From the NCBI GenBank assembly GCA_033762255.1, contig JANRLT010000060.1, forward strand, positions 62,001 to 126,000: 64,000 nucleotides of DNA. The letters run 5' to 3'. This stretch comes from Pirellulales bacterium. Lineage in GTDB: Bacteria > Planctomycetota > Planctomycetia > Pirellulales > JALHPA01. A program made the position numbers and the translations under genes. Positions 14,089 through 23,383 of this stretch are shown in pieces. Within the stretch, counting starts at the first letter, position 1; every line of letters begins with the position of its first letter. The notes beneath the pieces were generated by a model. The model saw nothing but the letters and a program-made list of their open reading frames with translations. It ran no database searches and was not told where the DNA came from.

Positions 14089-16659
14089 TTATCGCCACTT
14101 AAACACGCGATAGATCCCCTCCCCCGCCCTGATTCGCTCCGGCAAGGTTGCCAGTCGATCCCGGTAGATGCTCAGCAGAACCGCCGTGGCAAAAAACGCC
14201 CCGCCGCCAATCATCATGTACACAGCGACATTTTGTAGATGTTCCGGCAGGCGGATCAACCCAATCAAACTCAGCAAATACACCAGCAGCGTCCCCGCAC
14301 CGGCCAAAGTTGTTGCCTTGATTCGGCACAACACCCCACTGCCTAGCAATGCCAGTCCCAATGCCAGTACGCCCGCTTCGTGGACCACAACCCATCCTGG
14401 ATTAGGCTGGCCGCCGCCAAACCGTTGATCGAGCAGTCCCCAGACCAAAGGAATGGTCGCCAGAAGACTGCCAAACACAAAGCCAAAGCTGGTGGCGCTG
14501 TCGGGTTTGTCCCGCTCTTGCCACCACCCCGCATAACTGGCCGAGACCAGCGCCACTCCGGTTAGTGTGGCAAACAATTCCACCCGCTGCAGGGTGGTTA
14601 ACTCCAAAAGCGAATTCAGCACAACCATCGCCATGACCAGCGACAAACCCGATAGCAGTCCTAACACGCTTTTCCAGCCAGACTTCCGGGTCAAAAATGC
14701 CGCCACGGCAAGCGCCGCCACTTGCCCCGCGAGCAGGCCCAAGAGAGCTTTATCAACCCCCTGGCCCAGCAATTGATTCGCCGCCAAGAGCACTCCCCCC
14801 GCGCCCCCCAGGCAGGTCGCGATATTGCCGGTAATTTCGGTAAATGCTGGTTCGTTGTGATCCTCGTGGCCGGGTTCTAAGAACCATCGATGGACGGCAA
14901 GCATGACCAGCCCGCTCAGGGTTAAGGCCAGGATCGGCGCAAAAGTCGTCATACCGCACAACAACAGTAACTGCCAGGTAGCGGCGCAGATCGATAAACT
15001 TGCCATGAACGCGGCCAGATTGCGGGGTTGTCCAACAGCGGCTCGGGAATAAAGCACGGCCGAAATCGCAAAAAACAGGCTCCAGCCGACATTGGCCCAG
15101 GCACCGGGAAGCGAATTATGGTTGACAGTCCGGCCAACTACCTCCAGGCAAGCCAAACCGAATAACGTGACCAGCGCGCACAGGGCGGCGTTGCGCCAGC
15201 AGGCATGTTCCATGGCATACACGCTGCGCCGTCCCACCAGCAGCATAACGGCGGGAATGCCCAAGAGAGCCGTCAAATTAATGGCGTTGTAATTCGCACC
15301 CAGCAAGGGTAACGCCACGGAACCACACAGCAACGCGGCAAAGCCAGTCAGATATTGGTAGCTTTGGGCTTTGGTCCAGTCATCGCGCAGGACCGCCAGT
15401 CTGGCATTTAGCAAGCAGCCCGCGGCGGCAGCCGCCATCCCCCCCGCCAACAACCAGCTTGGCGTATACACCCAGGCAACCGGCAAAACCAAAATAGCGC
15501 GTGTGTATAAAAACATTCCCGCCAGCACCGGCAACGCACACAAAATGCCGCTGACTGTGAGCAATTTTTCCTGGGCGGGGTTCATATAGCCGCGTGGCAG
15601 TGAATCCTGTTCGGCGGAAAATTTGCGCCAGACCGTCACTCCATAGCCCAGGATGAGGCCGGTCACCGCCAGCATCAGGGCCCAGGCGTCCTCGCGCCAG
15701 GGAATATTGAGCAGATCCAGCAGGATAAATTCGCTCCACAGCAGTGTCAGGGCCGCCATGGCAAAGTATCCTCCTTTGCGATCCACTACCAACTGCGAAT
15801 AGACATAGCAATAGCAAGCCGCCAAGACCAGGACCAGGGACCAGCCCTTGACGGCAACATCGCGCAGAATCGTTGGTTCCGCGAACCACTGCAATTCGCT
15901 CAGGTACGGATCATAAAATCTGGCGGCCAGACGCCCCGCCAAAAGAATCATCAAACCCAGGTACATCACCACATGGCCAGCTTGCAAAAATGCCCGGCCA
16001 AACCGATCGCGGCTAAAGGGGCCGTCGTTTGCTGGAAAAATACGTTCCAGATGGATGCACACCCCCCCCACAATCACGCATAACGCGGCCGGGGCCAGAA
16101 CTTCCCAAAAGCGATCCACCCGCGCATCGGCAAGAAACAGCAAGCCCGTCATGGTCACTCCCGCGACCAGGGCATACACAAACAGGGAATCACGTAAAAA
16201 CCGGGCCACCAGGGCATAGATGACACAGCAAACCAGCGCCGGTATCCAAAGTTGGCCCCCATTCGCCAGTGAGATCAATCCCTGCGCGTCATAAAACCAC
16301 AAATTCAGCGGCAGCAGCAGACAAGCCAGCAAGGTGATGCCCCGCCCCGCCAAGGCATGACGGGTAAACCTTACCAGACTCACCCCCCCCGCCAGGATCG
16401 CCAGATTGCCCACGCCCAAGCAGACCGCGGCGACCCATGGATTATCAAAGAGTCCCTGCGACCACAGCCAAAGGACAAATCCCAGGGTTAACATCCCTCC
16501 GCCGCAGGCCATCAAGATTTGCAAGCTGTGCGGATTTAAGAGTGTTTCGATGATTTTCACACCCGCCCCCGCCGAGCGGTCTGGCGGCAGGGGAGGCGGT
16601 AGTGATTGTGGCGGTTGAGTGGGTGGCGATGGTTGTCCCAGCGGCGGTATCGGTTGCAC
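14089..16659 (-). CDS. Large polytopic membrane protein of unknown function
   Basis: The 856-residue product starts with a proline-rich cytoplasmic leader of about 30 residues (PIPPLGQPSPPTQPPQ and so on) and then has more than twenty hydrophobic segments spread to the end, with only short loops. The layout resembles DUF2157/DUF2339-type membrane proteins, but no diagnostic motif is seen and I do not assign a family. It is convergent with the antiporter-like gene and leaves 168 bases between the two stops. It is not likely to be a transporter of a known class. Confidence 0.65.
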   Translation of the reverse strand: MQPIPPLGQPSPPTQPPQSLPPPLPPDRSAGAGVKIIETLLNPHSLQILMACGGGMLTLGFVLWLWSQGLFDNPWVAAVCLGVGNLAILAGGVSLVRFTRHALAGRGITLLACLLLPLNLWFYDAQGLISLANGGQLWIPALVCCVIYALVARFLRDSLFVYALVAGVTMTGLLFLADARVDRFWEVLAPAALCVIVGGVCIHLERIFPANDGPFSRDRFGRAFLQAGHVVMYLGLMILLAGRLAARFYDPYLSELQWFAEPTILRDVAVKGWSLVLVLAACYCYVYSQLVVDRKGGYFAMAALTLLWSEFILLDLLNIPWREDAWALMLAVTGLILGYGVTVWRKFSAEQDSLPRGYMNPAQEKLLTVSGILCALPVLAGMFLYTRAILVLPVAWVYTPSWLLAGGMAAAAAGCLLNARLAVLRDDWTKAQSYQYLTGFAALLCGSVALPLLGANYNAINLTALLGIPAVMLLVGRRSVYAMEHACWRNAALCALVTLFGLACLEVVGRTVNHNSLPGAWANVGWSLFFAISAVLYSRAAVGQPRNLAAFMASLSICAATWQLLLLCGMTTFAPILALTLSGLVMLAVHRWFLEPGHEDHNEPAFTEITGNIATCLGGAGGVLLAANQLLGQGVDKALLGLLAGQVAALAVAAFLTRKSGWKSVLGLLSGLSLVMAMVVLNSLLELTTLQRVELFATLTGVALVSASYAGWWQERDKPDSATSFGFVFGSLLATIPLVWGLLDQRFGGGQPNPGWVVVHEAGVLALGLALLGSGVLCRIKATTLAGAGTLLVYLLSLIGLIRLPEHLQNVAVYMMIGGGAFFATAVLLSIYRDRLATLPERIRAGEGIYRVFKWR

Positions 16660-16894
16660 GGCAGTTCCCCCCAGATAGAACTTTTAATTTGAAACGCTCG
16701 ACAGTGAGCGATCCCACGTCTTCCACCTCTTTGCAAGATCGATGCCGAAATCACCTAGTTGCTGCAAGCTGTTACGCGGTAATGCTTTAAGGAAGCAAGC
16801 TATTTTGCTATCGTCATCCGGGGAATGCAATGTACATTTTATGTATACAAATAATGTATTTCGTGTCAGAAAATGAACGTGGGCTGTAAAATCC

Positions 16895-18490
16895 ATGGCT
16901 AGTTTTACTTCAGCAGAGCGACATTCCCTGGCCACATTTGCCCGGATGGCCTACACCAATCCTTTTTTGGCCGAACGGATCAAGTTAGAACATGCCGTTT
17001 TGGGCGATCAATACGTTCCCGAGCAGATCATCGCCTGGAGCAAGCGCGCTGATCAAGGTGATCGTGATCGATTGAATGTGGAGCGGTTGACCACGCTGGC
17101 GACGATGTTGGTAAATAGCTTTTGCGAACGCTTGTCCCCGGAGTCAACCGTGGATGGCTCGCTTTTGGAAAATTACTGGGACACGGCCACATATGTGTTG
17201 TATTATCGGCACATGGCCCAGTTGGAACGTTCCGCGCTGGTGGATCCGGGGCGCTCGCTTGTAAAAATTTGGAGGACGTTTTGCGAAGACATGCACATCT
17301 TTGCCGTTCCTTTGCGCGAACGTCAATTTCCCCTGCCGAGCGCGGAACACCTGTTTGCGTGTCTCTTTCAGTTGCGGCGGGCATTTTTGCAAATATATGA
17401 TCATATTTTGGGAGATTCCCAACCCGCGACGCGGTTACGCGCCATGGTCTGGCAGTCGATCTTTACCCATGATATGCGCCGTTATCGCAAGACGGTTTAC
17501 CGGCATTTGGGTGAATTGCCCACGCTTATCACCGGACCGACCGGCACGGGCAAGGAACTGGTCGCGCGGGCGATTGGCTTATCGCAGTATGTTCCCTTTG
17601 ATCCCCAAAGTGAAAAATTTGGCTGCCTGGGGGATGTGGCGTTTTATCCCCTCAATTTGTCCGCGCTTTCTCCCACGTTGATCGAGTCGGAATTGTTTGG
17701 GCACCGGCGGGGGGCATACACCGGAGCAGCGACCGATCGCGTCGGTTGGCTGGAGGCGTGCAAACCGGCGGGGGCCGTCTTTTTGGATGAAATCGGCGAG
17801 TTGGACGCGGCCCTGCAGGTAAAGCTGTTGCGGGTCGCGCAGCAACGGACGTTTTCGCGTCTAGGCGAGACCGACCAGCGTCACTTTACGGGCAAATTGA
17901 TCGCGGCGACTAATCGCAATTTGCAAGCCGAATTGGCGGCGGGACGCTTTCGGGAGGATTTGTATTACCGCTTGTGTGCGGATCGGATCACCACGCCATC
18001 CCTTTGCGAGCAGTTGCGCGACCGGCCAACAGAGCTGCGAGAACTAGTAACGCATGTTTCACGGCGTATCGCGGGTGACGAAGCCGAGGAATTTGCCGAT
18101 GAAGTTGTAGCGTGGATCGAAGAACATTTAGGGCCAAATTATCCCTGGCGGGGAAATATTCGCGAATTAGAGCAGTGCGTGCGGAATCTTTTGGTTCGGC
18201 GGGAATATTTGCCACTGGATGGCGAATGTATCACCAACCCGCCCGTCAGCGCCGCAAACGCCAGTGATCCGCCACTGACGATGCCCCCGCAACCCGCTTG
18301 GATTATGGCCGCCTGGAAAAATGAACTGACCGCCGACGAATTGCTGCGGCAGTATTGCACCTGGGTCTACGCGCAAACTAGCAGTTACGAACGTAGCGCC
18401 GAGCGTTTGGGCCTGGATCGCCGCACGATCAAATCCAAGGTTGACCCGGAACTATTGCGGGGCTATCAGGCGGGGAAGTCATCAAGCTAA
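16895..18490 (+). CDS. Sigma-54-dependent transcriptional activator (NtrC-like AAA+)
   Basis: The 531-residue protein has an unusual N-terminal region of about 200 residues that is neither a receiver nor a GAF domain by eye. The central AAA+ domain follows, with Walker A GPTGTGKELVARAIG, the sigma-54 contact loop HRRGAYTGA, Walker B GAVFLDEIGEL, LLRVAQQRTFSRLG and the NRNLQAELAAGRFREDLYYRL arginine-finger region. Residues about 410-450 (NYPWRGNIRELEQCVRNL) complete it. The C-terminus (SYERSAERLGLDRRTIKSKV) is a Fis-like helix-turn-helix. The loop has Tyr instead of Phe in GAFTGA, a tolerated variant. It would use ATP to open promoters bound by sigma-54 RNA polymerase. Its targets are not apparent here. 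Confidence 0.9.
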   Translation: MASFTSAERHSLATFARMAYTNPFLAERIKLEHAVLGDQYVPEQIIAWSKRADQGDRDRLNVERLTTLATMLVNSFCERLSPESTVDGSLLENYWDTATYVLYYRHMAQLERSALVDPGRSLVKIWRTFCEDMHIFAVPLRERQFPLPSAEHLFACLFQLRRAFLQIYDHILGDSQPATRLRAMVWQSIFTHDMRRYRKTVYRHLGELPTLITGPTGTGKELVARAIGLSQYVPFDPQSEKFGCLGDVAFYPLNLSALSPTLIESELFGHRRGAYTGAATDRVGWLEACKPAGAVFLDEIGELDAALQVKLLRVAQQRTFSRLGETDQRHFTGKLIAATNRNLQAELAAGRFREDLYYRLCADRITTPSLCEQLRDRPTELRELVTHVSRRIAGDEAEEFADEVVAWIEEHLGPNYPWRGNIRELEQCVRNLLVRREYLPLDGECITNPPVSAANASDPPLTMPPQPAWIMAAWKNELTADELLRQYCTWVYAQTSSYERSAERLGLDRRTIKSKVDPELLRGYQAGKSSS

Positions 18491-18555
18491 GCCGTAATCT
18501 AGCGACATACAGCTAGTGGCTAGTGCTTTATCAAAGATAAAGATTCGAGTTAGGC

Positions 18556-18720
18556 CAATCAGCCGCTGGGCGCTAGCCCACGGTTTTTGCCTTACCAAGG
18601 CGCGATTTAGATAGCACTAAGGTACATCGCCTTGCACGGCCATGAAACCTCGCCAATCGTGGCTTATTAAACGAAGCAACGAAGCCGCCACGGGTAGATT
18701 CGGCAACGGAGTTGCCTCGT
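18556..18720. repeat. Degenerate REP-like palindromes between convergent genes
   Basis: The stretch contains AGCCGCTGGGCGCTAGCCC at about 18562 and the perfect-armed GGCAACGGAGTTGCC at 18702-18716. They lie between the stops of the sigma-54 activator and the DksA-like gene. They resemble the palindromes at 21657-21980 but are decayed. Confidence 0.4.
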
Positions 18721-18756
18721 GCATTTTTATAAAACCAAGAACTAGTCTTCTCCCAC

Positions 18757-19131
18757 CTACCCCCCCTGCTCCGCTTTTTCAGCGCATTTGACGCAATGGG
18801 TGCAGTAAGGAATTGCGTCCAAACGCATTTTGGGGATTTTGCAACCGCATTCCTCGCATTCGCCATAAGTGCCGTCCTGAATCCGTTCCAGGGCGTGTTC
18901 AATGGAATCCAAGGTCAGCTCGTCGTTTTCTAATAAACTAAGGCTGAATTCCTGGTCAAAATTCTCGCTCCCAATGTCGGCCATGTGGATCGGCATGCGA
19001 GCCAGATCGCTCCCCGCGTCGCCGTGCCCTTTTTTTAACGCTGTATCCGTCAAATGCCGCACATCTCCTAGCAGTCGTGCACGCAAAGCCAGTAACGTTT
19101 GCTTGTAAACCTTGGATTCGGTTTTTTTCAT
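18757..19131 (-). CDS. DksA/TraR-family zinc-finger protein
   Basis: The start at 19131 gives a 124-residue protein beginning MKKTESKVYKQTLLALRARLLGD; an in-frame start at 19227 would add residues unlike the family. An N-terminal coiled-coil helix pair (residues 8-80) ends in the ALERIQDGTYGECEECGCKI turn. The four-cysteine zinc finger is CEEC near residue 95 and CTHC near residue 114. DksA proteins bind in the secondary channel of RNA polymerase and modulate initiation with ppGpp. The usual acidic pair at the coiled-coil tip is not clearly placed, so it may be a general DksA-like factor rather than a true DksA. Confidence 0.88.
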   Translation of the reverse strand: MKKTESKVYKQTLLALRARLLGDVRHLTDTALKKGHGDAGSDLARMPIHMADIGSENFDQEFSLSLLENDELTLDSIEHALERIQDGTYGECEECGCKIPKMRLDAIPYCTHCVKCAEKAEQGG

Positions 19132-19409
19132 AAGGGGCGGCTCCGTCGGGGGGGAGTGACTCTCGGGGAAGGGATAGCCGGATCGGTACAGACTTATTAT
19201 TCTAAATATGCAAATTTTGACTGTCAAACCACCCCCCTAGCCCTCCCGTTAACTTAAAATTCCGCCCAAATCCCCCACCTCCCTCCAAAAAGCGGCTCCC
19301 GGCACGGTAAACTAAAATTTCCTCTGTGGGCGGACGCGGCCTTTTCCCGACGGGAGATACGACCGCAAGGGTTGGTTTTTCCTGATTTTTATTCTTGGCA
19401 ATAGAACCT

Positions 19410-20804
19410 ATGAACGCCGACCGGGCCTTTCAACGCTGTATCTCGCCGGCCTGCGCCGCCACTTATAGCGTGGACGAGGTCCGCGTCGCCTGCCGTTGTG
19501 GCAATTTGCTGGACGTGGCGTACGACTGGGACCGCCTTCCCCTGCCAAAGTCGCTGGCCCACTTTGAAAAATTTTGGTCCCAGCGGCAAAATCCCCTGGC
19601 CCTTTCGGGCGTATGGCGCTTTCGCGAATTGTTTCCTTTTGCCCCGGATGAAAAAATTGTCACCATTGGCGAGGGGCAGACCCACTTGGCGAAAAGTGCC
19701 GGTGTCGCCCGGTACGTTGGCTCGACTGGGGGAGAAGTCTACCTGCAATACGAGGGGATGAATCCCAGTGGTAGCTTTAAGGATAACGGCATGTCGGCGG
19801 CGTTTACGCACGCCCATATGATCGGAGCGCAACGGGCGGCGTGCGCTAGTACGGGAAACACGAGTGCCAGCCTGGCGTTGTACTGTGCCGTAACAAAGCT
19901 TATGAAAGCTGTGATCTTTATCGGGTCAGGCAAGATTAGCTATGGCAAGCTGTCCCAGGCGCTCGATTACGGGGCTCTTACCGTACAGATCGCCGGTGAT
20001 TTTGACGACGCGATGTCGCGTGTCAAACAAGTGAGCCAAGAGTTGGGAATATATCTGGTAAATAGCGTGAATCCCTTTCGGCTCGAGGGGCAAAAGTCGA
20101 TCATGTTTCGCGTGCTCGAGGGGCTGGGCTGGCAAGTGCCGGACTGGATCGTGGTCCCCGGGGGCAACCTGGGCAATAGCAGCGCGTTTGGCAAGGCCTT
20201 TGTGGAGCTGCACCAGTTGGGCTTGATCGACCGGCTGCCGCGGCTGGCGGTGATCAATGCCGCCGGGGCGAATACGTTGCATGTGCTATATAACCAGCGG
20301 GGTGTGCGGTGGGGAGGGGGCACGGCGGACTACAATCCCATTTGCAAATACTATGACGAGATGGACGCGGGAAACCTGCGGGCGGACACCATTGCTAGCG
20401 CGATTGAGATTAATCGTCCAGTCAACTTAAACAAGTGCCTACGCGCGCTGGAGGCGTGCAACGGCGTGGTGCGCGAAGTGACCGAGCAAGAGATTGTCGA
20501 TGCCAAGGCACAGGTCGGCGCGGGGGGCTTTGGCTGTGAACCGGCCAGCGCGGCCAGCGTGGCGGGGCTAAAAAACCTGATCGCCGAGGGGGTCATCGGC
20601 CCTGACGAACGGGCGGTTTGCATCCTCACGGGGCATCAGCTCAAGGATCCGACAATCACCGTGGGTTACCACACGACCGACCAAGAGCAATTTAACAAAG
20701 TCCTGGGAACCCGCGGTGTCAAACGGGCGGCCTACGCCAATCGGGCGGTGGCGGTGAATAACGATCTGAATGAAATTATCCAGGCGATCGAGCTGTATAG
20801 TTAG
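19410..20804 (+). CDS. thrC: Threonine synthase
   Basis: The 464-residue enzyme converts O-phosphohomoserine to threonine with pyridoxal phosphate. The cofactor lysine is K124 in [12 protein letters not shown]. The [13 protein letters not shown] segment and the phosphate-binding [17 protein letters not shown] loop match the fold-type II family. The N-terminus has a cysteine-rich segment (CISPAC and CRCGN) that resembles a zinc ribbon and is common in this subgroup. A TTG at 19395 is in frame, but the ATG at 19410 fits better. A diverged copy of the last 69 bases of this gene occurs at 21550-21618. Confidence 0.93.
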   Translation: MNADRAFQRCISPACAATYSVDEVRVACRCGNLLDVAYDWDRLPLPKSLAHFEKFWSQRQNPLALSGVWRFRELFPFAPDEKIVTIGEGQTHLAKSAGVARYVGSTGGEVYLQYEGMNPSGSFKDNGMSAAFTHAHMIGAQRAACASTGNTSASLALYCAVTKLMKAVIFIGSGKISYGKLSQALDYGALTVQIAGDFDDAMSRVKQVSQELGIYLVNSVNPFRLEGQKSIMFRVLEGLGWQVPDWIVVPGGNLGNSSAFGKAFVELHQLGLIDRLPRLAVINAAGANTLHVLYNQRGVRWGGGTADYNPICKYYDEMDAGNLRADTIASAIEINRPVNLNKCLRALEACNGVVREVTEQEIVDAKAQVGAGGFGCEPASAASVAGLKNLIAEGVIGPDERAVCILTGHQLKDPTITVGYHTTDQEQFNKVLGTRGVKRAAYANRAVAVNNDLNEIIQAIELYS

Positions 20805-20830
20805 GAGGGGGGGAAACTTTCAGGTGGTCC

Positions 20831-21223
20831 ATGAGTCCGATCGTGCGTTATATGATTTTGTGTGAGGATTATTCACCAGATGCTTTCACGCCATTAAAGA
20901 TTAACATTCATGGCCTGTTAGCCCAGTTGCGTTTTGCTTCCGATCAGGAATTCCCATTGTTGTATCCAGAATTGTGCGTCGTTTTGATTTTAACGTCTTG
21001 TCGAGGGACAGGCGAAGTCGAAATTCGCTGCATTGAGGAAAGTTCACAAAGGCTGCTATTCTCAACTCCCTTTCGCACGATTGTCTTTGGTAACGATCCA
21101 TTGGAGTTGCGAAGTTTTTGTTTCCGCATTCAAAATTGCCCGATTCCTGGCAGGGGACACATGTTGATTCAATTCTCCTATAATAAGCATGTGGTGTCGG
21201 AATGTCCTCTAATAATTAGGTGA
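20831..21223 (+). CDS. Hypothetical protein
   Basis: The 130-residue soluble product has many short beta strands (IVRYMILCEDYS, LCVVLILTSCRGTGEVEIRC, GHMLIQFSYNKHVVSECPLII). The opening MILCEDYSPD...INIHGLL resembles small proteins of the DUF6941 type, but I am not sure of that. It lies 26 bases after thrC and three bases before the next gene. Together the two genes sit between thrC and a decayed copy of the thrC end, which suggests that they arrived as a unit. Confidence 0.6.
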   Translation: MSPIVRYMILCEDYSPDAFTPLKINIHGLLAQLRFASDQEFPLLYPELCVVLILTSCRGTGEVEIRCIEESSQRLLFSTPFRTIVFGNDPLELRSFCFRIQNCPIPGRGHMLIQFSYNKHVVSECPLIIR

Positions 21224-21226
21224 ATT

Positions 21227-21427
21227 ATGAATACTAGCGACTCCAGGAATGAAGGTATTCGCGACCTGGGGATTTTCACCGTCCAGGCAATTCCCGGACC
21301 GGGAATTATGTTTCCTACTAAGCAGGATAACAGCGGGAATGCCGTAACTGAGCCAAGCCAAATTGTTGGCGATAAATCAGCGCCTGTAAAACCTGAGAAT
21401 GAAAGCCAAATGGATAAATCGAGCTAA
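21227..21427 (+). CDS. Small hypothetical protein, co-transcribed with the gene before it
   Basis: The 66-residue product starts three bases after the previous stop, so the two are very likely translated from one message. It is polar, without membrane segments or Cys/His motifs, and contains FTVQAIPGPGIMFPT. No family is recognised. Confidence 0.5.
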   Translation: MNTSDSRNEGIRDLGIFTVQAIPGPGIMFPTKQDNSGNAVTEPSQIVGDKSAPVKPENESQMDKSS

Positions 21428-21549
21428 TGGGAAAAATATCTGTCATTGCCTATCAGGGCACCGCCAGGTGGATGGACCAGCGGCTTATAGCTTGGTAGCC
21501 GTCAGTCGTGGCGATCAACCGGGCAGAGTACGCCAATCGGGCGGGCTTT

Positions 21550-21618
21550 GCCAACCGGGCTGTGGCGGTGAGTAACCATTTGAATAAGATTATTCAGGCG
21601 ATCGAGTTGTAGAGTTAA
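21550..21618 (+). pseudogene. Decayed copy of the thrC 3' end
   Basis: These 69 bases align without gaps to 20736-20804, the last 23 codons of thrC, with 11 mismatches by my count. The reading frame gives ANRAVAVSNHLNKIIQAIEL, against [20 protein letters not shown] in thrC. Most changes are at third positions, so the copy was probably once translated. The rest of the gene is absent upstream, apart from a short extra repeat of ANRA-encoding sequence at 21531-21549. Confidence 0.8.
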
Positions 21619-21655
21619 GCGGGGAGTTCAAGCTTATAAGAGATACAAATTGTGC

Positions 21656-21738
21656 CTTCCGCGTAGCGGTTCAGCAACCTAGCCGTGGGCGTAAGCCCAC
21701 GGTGGGATTTCAGATACATTCAAAGCCGCGTAGCGGCG
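21656..21738. repeat. Palindromic REP-like module 1
   Basis: The module has a CCGCGTAGCGG palindrome near 21657, the perfect CCGTGGGCGTAAGCCCACGG at 21683-21702 and GCCGCGTAGCGGC at 21725-21737. The same three-part plan recurs at 21900-21979 and 25096-25178. Confidence 0.7.
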
Positions 21739-21758
21739 ATGTCAATTTGAGTTCTCGT

Positions 21759-21851
21759 ATGGCAGGTACATATTCTAATCTACTTTTTCATTTAGTTTTT
21801 AGCACCGAACAACGTTATCCGGTTATCAGGAAGAATAATTATTGCTTTTGA
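21759..21851 (+). pseudogene. N-terminal remnant of a Y1 (IS200-like) transposase
   Basis: The 30-codon frame reads MAGTYSNLLFHLVFSTEQRY and then PVIRKNN before a stop. This is the first strand and turn of the IS200/REP-associated transposase family. The rest of the gene is missing. It lies between two copies of the palindromic module, which is the position expected of the enzyme that once moved them. It differs in sequence from the intact transposase at 1304-1912. Confidence 0.7.
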
Positions 21852-21899
21852 AGAAACACGAAATGGATTACGATGAGCGTTACTTGTGGGATTGACTTC

Positions 21900-21979
21900 G
21901 CCGCTGCGCGGCTCTGCAATGCGCATTGAGCAACCCGTGGGCTTACGCCTAAGGCTATGATCCAGCGCCGCTACGCGGC
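21900..21979. repeat. Palindromic REP-like module 2
   Basis: The module has GCCGCTGCGCGGC at 21900-21912, the imperfect CCGTGGGCTTACGCCTAAGG near 21935-21954 and GCCGCTACGCGGC at 21967-21979. Confidence 0.7.
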
Positions 21980-22070
21980 TAAGGGGCGTGCGGTCATTTC
22001 TGGATCGCCGTTTCCCCTGCCTCTCGCCTTGATCTAACTTACTACTTACCATAACCCCACCATCCCCCCT

Positions 22071-22865
22071 ATGCCCCTCTCCCTTGCCATTCATGGCGCC
22101 GCAGGCCGGATGGGCCAGCGCCTGATCGCGCTCGCCGCCGCCGATCCCGCGCTCGCCATCACCGCCGCGCTCGAGTCCCCCGCCTCTTCCCGCCTGGGCC
22201 AGGATGCCGGTTCCGTAGCCGGGATAGAGCCGCTCGGCGTGCCGCTAACCGCCGCCTGGGCCACCCCCCCCGCGGTCGTGATCGATTTTTCCGTCCCTGC
22301 GGCGGGTATGGCCATCGCCCGCGTGTGTGCCACCGCGGGGGTGCCGCTGGTACTCGCCACGACCGGCTTGGAACCCGCCGAACAGGCCGAAATTCGCCAG
22401 ATCGCCACGCGCATCCCGCTCCTCTGGTCCCCCAGCATGAGCTTGACAGTCAATCTGACGATGAAGCTGGTCGAACTGGCCGCACGGGCCTTGGCCGATC
22501 ATCCCACGGGGGCCGATGTGGAAATCCTCGAACGGCACCATCGCATGAAGGAAGACGCCCCCAGCGGGACCGCGCTCAAATTTGGCCAGATCGTCGCCGC
22601 CGCCATGGGCCAGACCGCGCACGTCCATGGACGCGAGGGTCGCCCCGGCAAACGACCGCATGGCGAGATTGGTTATCACGCCATTCGCACGGGGGACAAT
22701 CCCGGGGAACACACGATTATCTTTGGCCTGTTGGGCGAGACGCTGGAACTGACCGTCCGGGCCAGCAACCGCGACTGCTACGCGTCGGGCGCGCTGGCCG
22801 CGGCCAAGTTTCTGGCCGGGAAACCACCGGGGCTGTACGGGATGCAGGACGTGCTGGGACTGTGA
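22071..22865 (+). CDS. dapB: 4-hydroxy-tetrahydrodipicolinate reductase
   Basis: The 264-residue enzyme reduces the dihydrodipicolinate precursor with NAD(P)H in lysine and diaminopimelate synthesis. The nucleotide-binding HGAAGRMGQRLI at residues 8-19 is intact. The VIDFSVPAAGMAIARVC and LATTGLEP segments follow, and then the catalytic EILERHHRMKEDAPSGTALK, with the His pair and Lys. The C-terminal ALAAAKFLAGKPPGLYGMQDVLGL is the family ending. The length is normal. The nearby thrC also belongs to the aspartate family of amino-acid synthesis, but the two are separated by decayed DNA and are not an operon. Confidence 0.95.
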   Translation: MPLSLAIHGAAGRMGQRLIALAAADPALAITAALESPASSRLGQDAGSVAGIEPLGVPLTAAWATPPAVVIDFSVPAAGMAIARVCATAGVPLVLATTGLEPAEQAEIRQIATRIPLLWSPSMSLTVNLTMKLVELAARALADHPTGADVEILERHHRMKEDAPSGTALKFGQIVAAAMGQTAHVHGREGRPGKRPHGEIGYHAIRTGDNPGEHTIIFGLLGETLELTVRASNRDCYASGALAAAKFLAGKPPGLYGMQDVLGL

Positions 22866-23252
22866 GGCAATTAAGAATTAAAAATTAAGAATTAAGAATT
22901 ACGAATGCAGACTCGCAGGGCGGAACGTGCTCCGCCGTAGGACTGGACTGGCAAGGTGTATTTGGAAGAGTGGAGTTTGGTTAGCAGACGCGTAGCACAA
23001 AGCCGCCGATGGCATCGGCGGTCTGCGGGAGGCGAGAGGGGAGACGCGGGTGGCGGAATTCAGCTCCAGCTCCGGAGGAGCGTAATCTTTATAGCAACCG
23101 ACCACACACCACAGATTCCTTACTTAATTTTTAATTATTCATTTTTTATTGACATGTCCGCCAGGAATCGGCCAGCCCAATCCCGCGGATATTTCGATTA
23201 CAATAGGTTCATGCGCGGTTTCGGTGTTTCTTTATTGCTGGGAACCATTTCC
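22866..23252. other. Intergenic region with AT repeats and a strong palindrome
   Basis: Just after dapB there are near-tandem copies of TTAAGAAT at about 22868-22902. A hairpin with arms GCCGCCGAT and ATCGGCGGT lies at 23002-23022. No gene is supported. Confidence 0.45.
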
Positions 23253-23280
23253 TTGACAGACAGTGGGATATGTTTAATGT
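23253..23280 (+). promoter_or_regulatory. Candidate sigma-70 promoter of the FG-GAP gene
   Basis: A perfect TTGACA at 23253-23258 and TAATGT at 23275-23280 are 16 bases apart. Transcription would start near 23287, downstream of the first in-frame ATG at 23270. This favours a later start codon for the gene. Confidence 0.45.
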
Positions 23281-23383
23281 CATTTATTGTGTGGCGTTGG
23301 CGTGCGGACCAGTGGTCCGTTGGAATGGAACGGACAGGAGCAATCGCCGAGCTGCGCGAATACTTCATGCAGGCGGAGCAATT

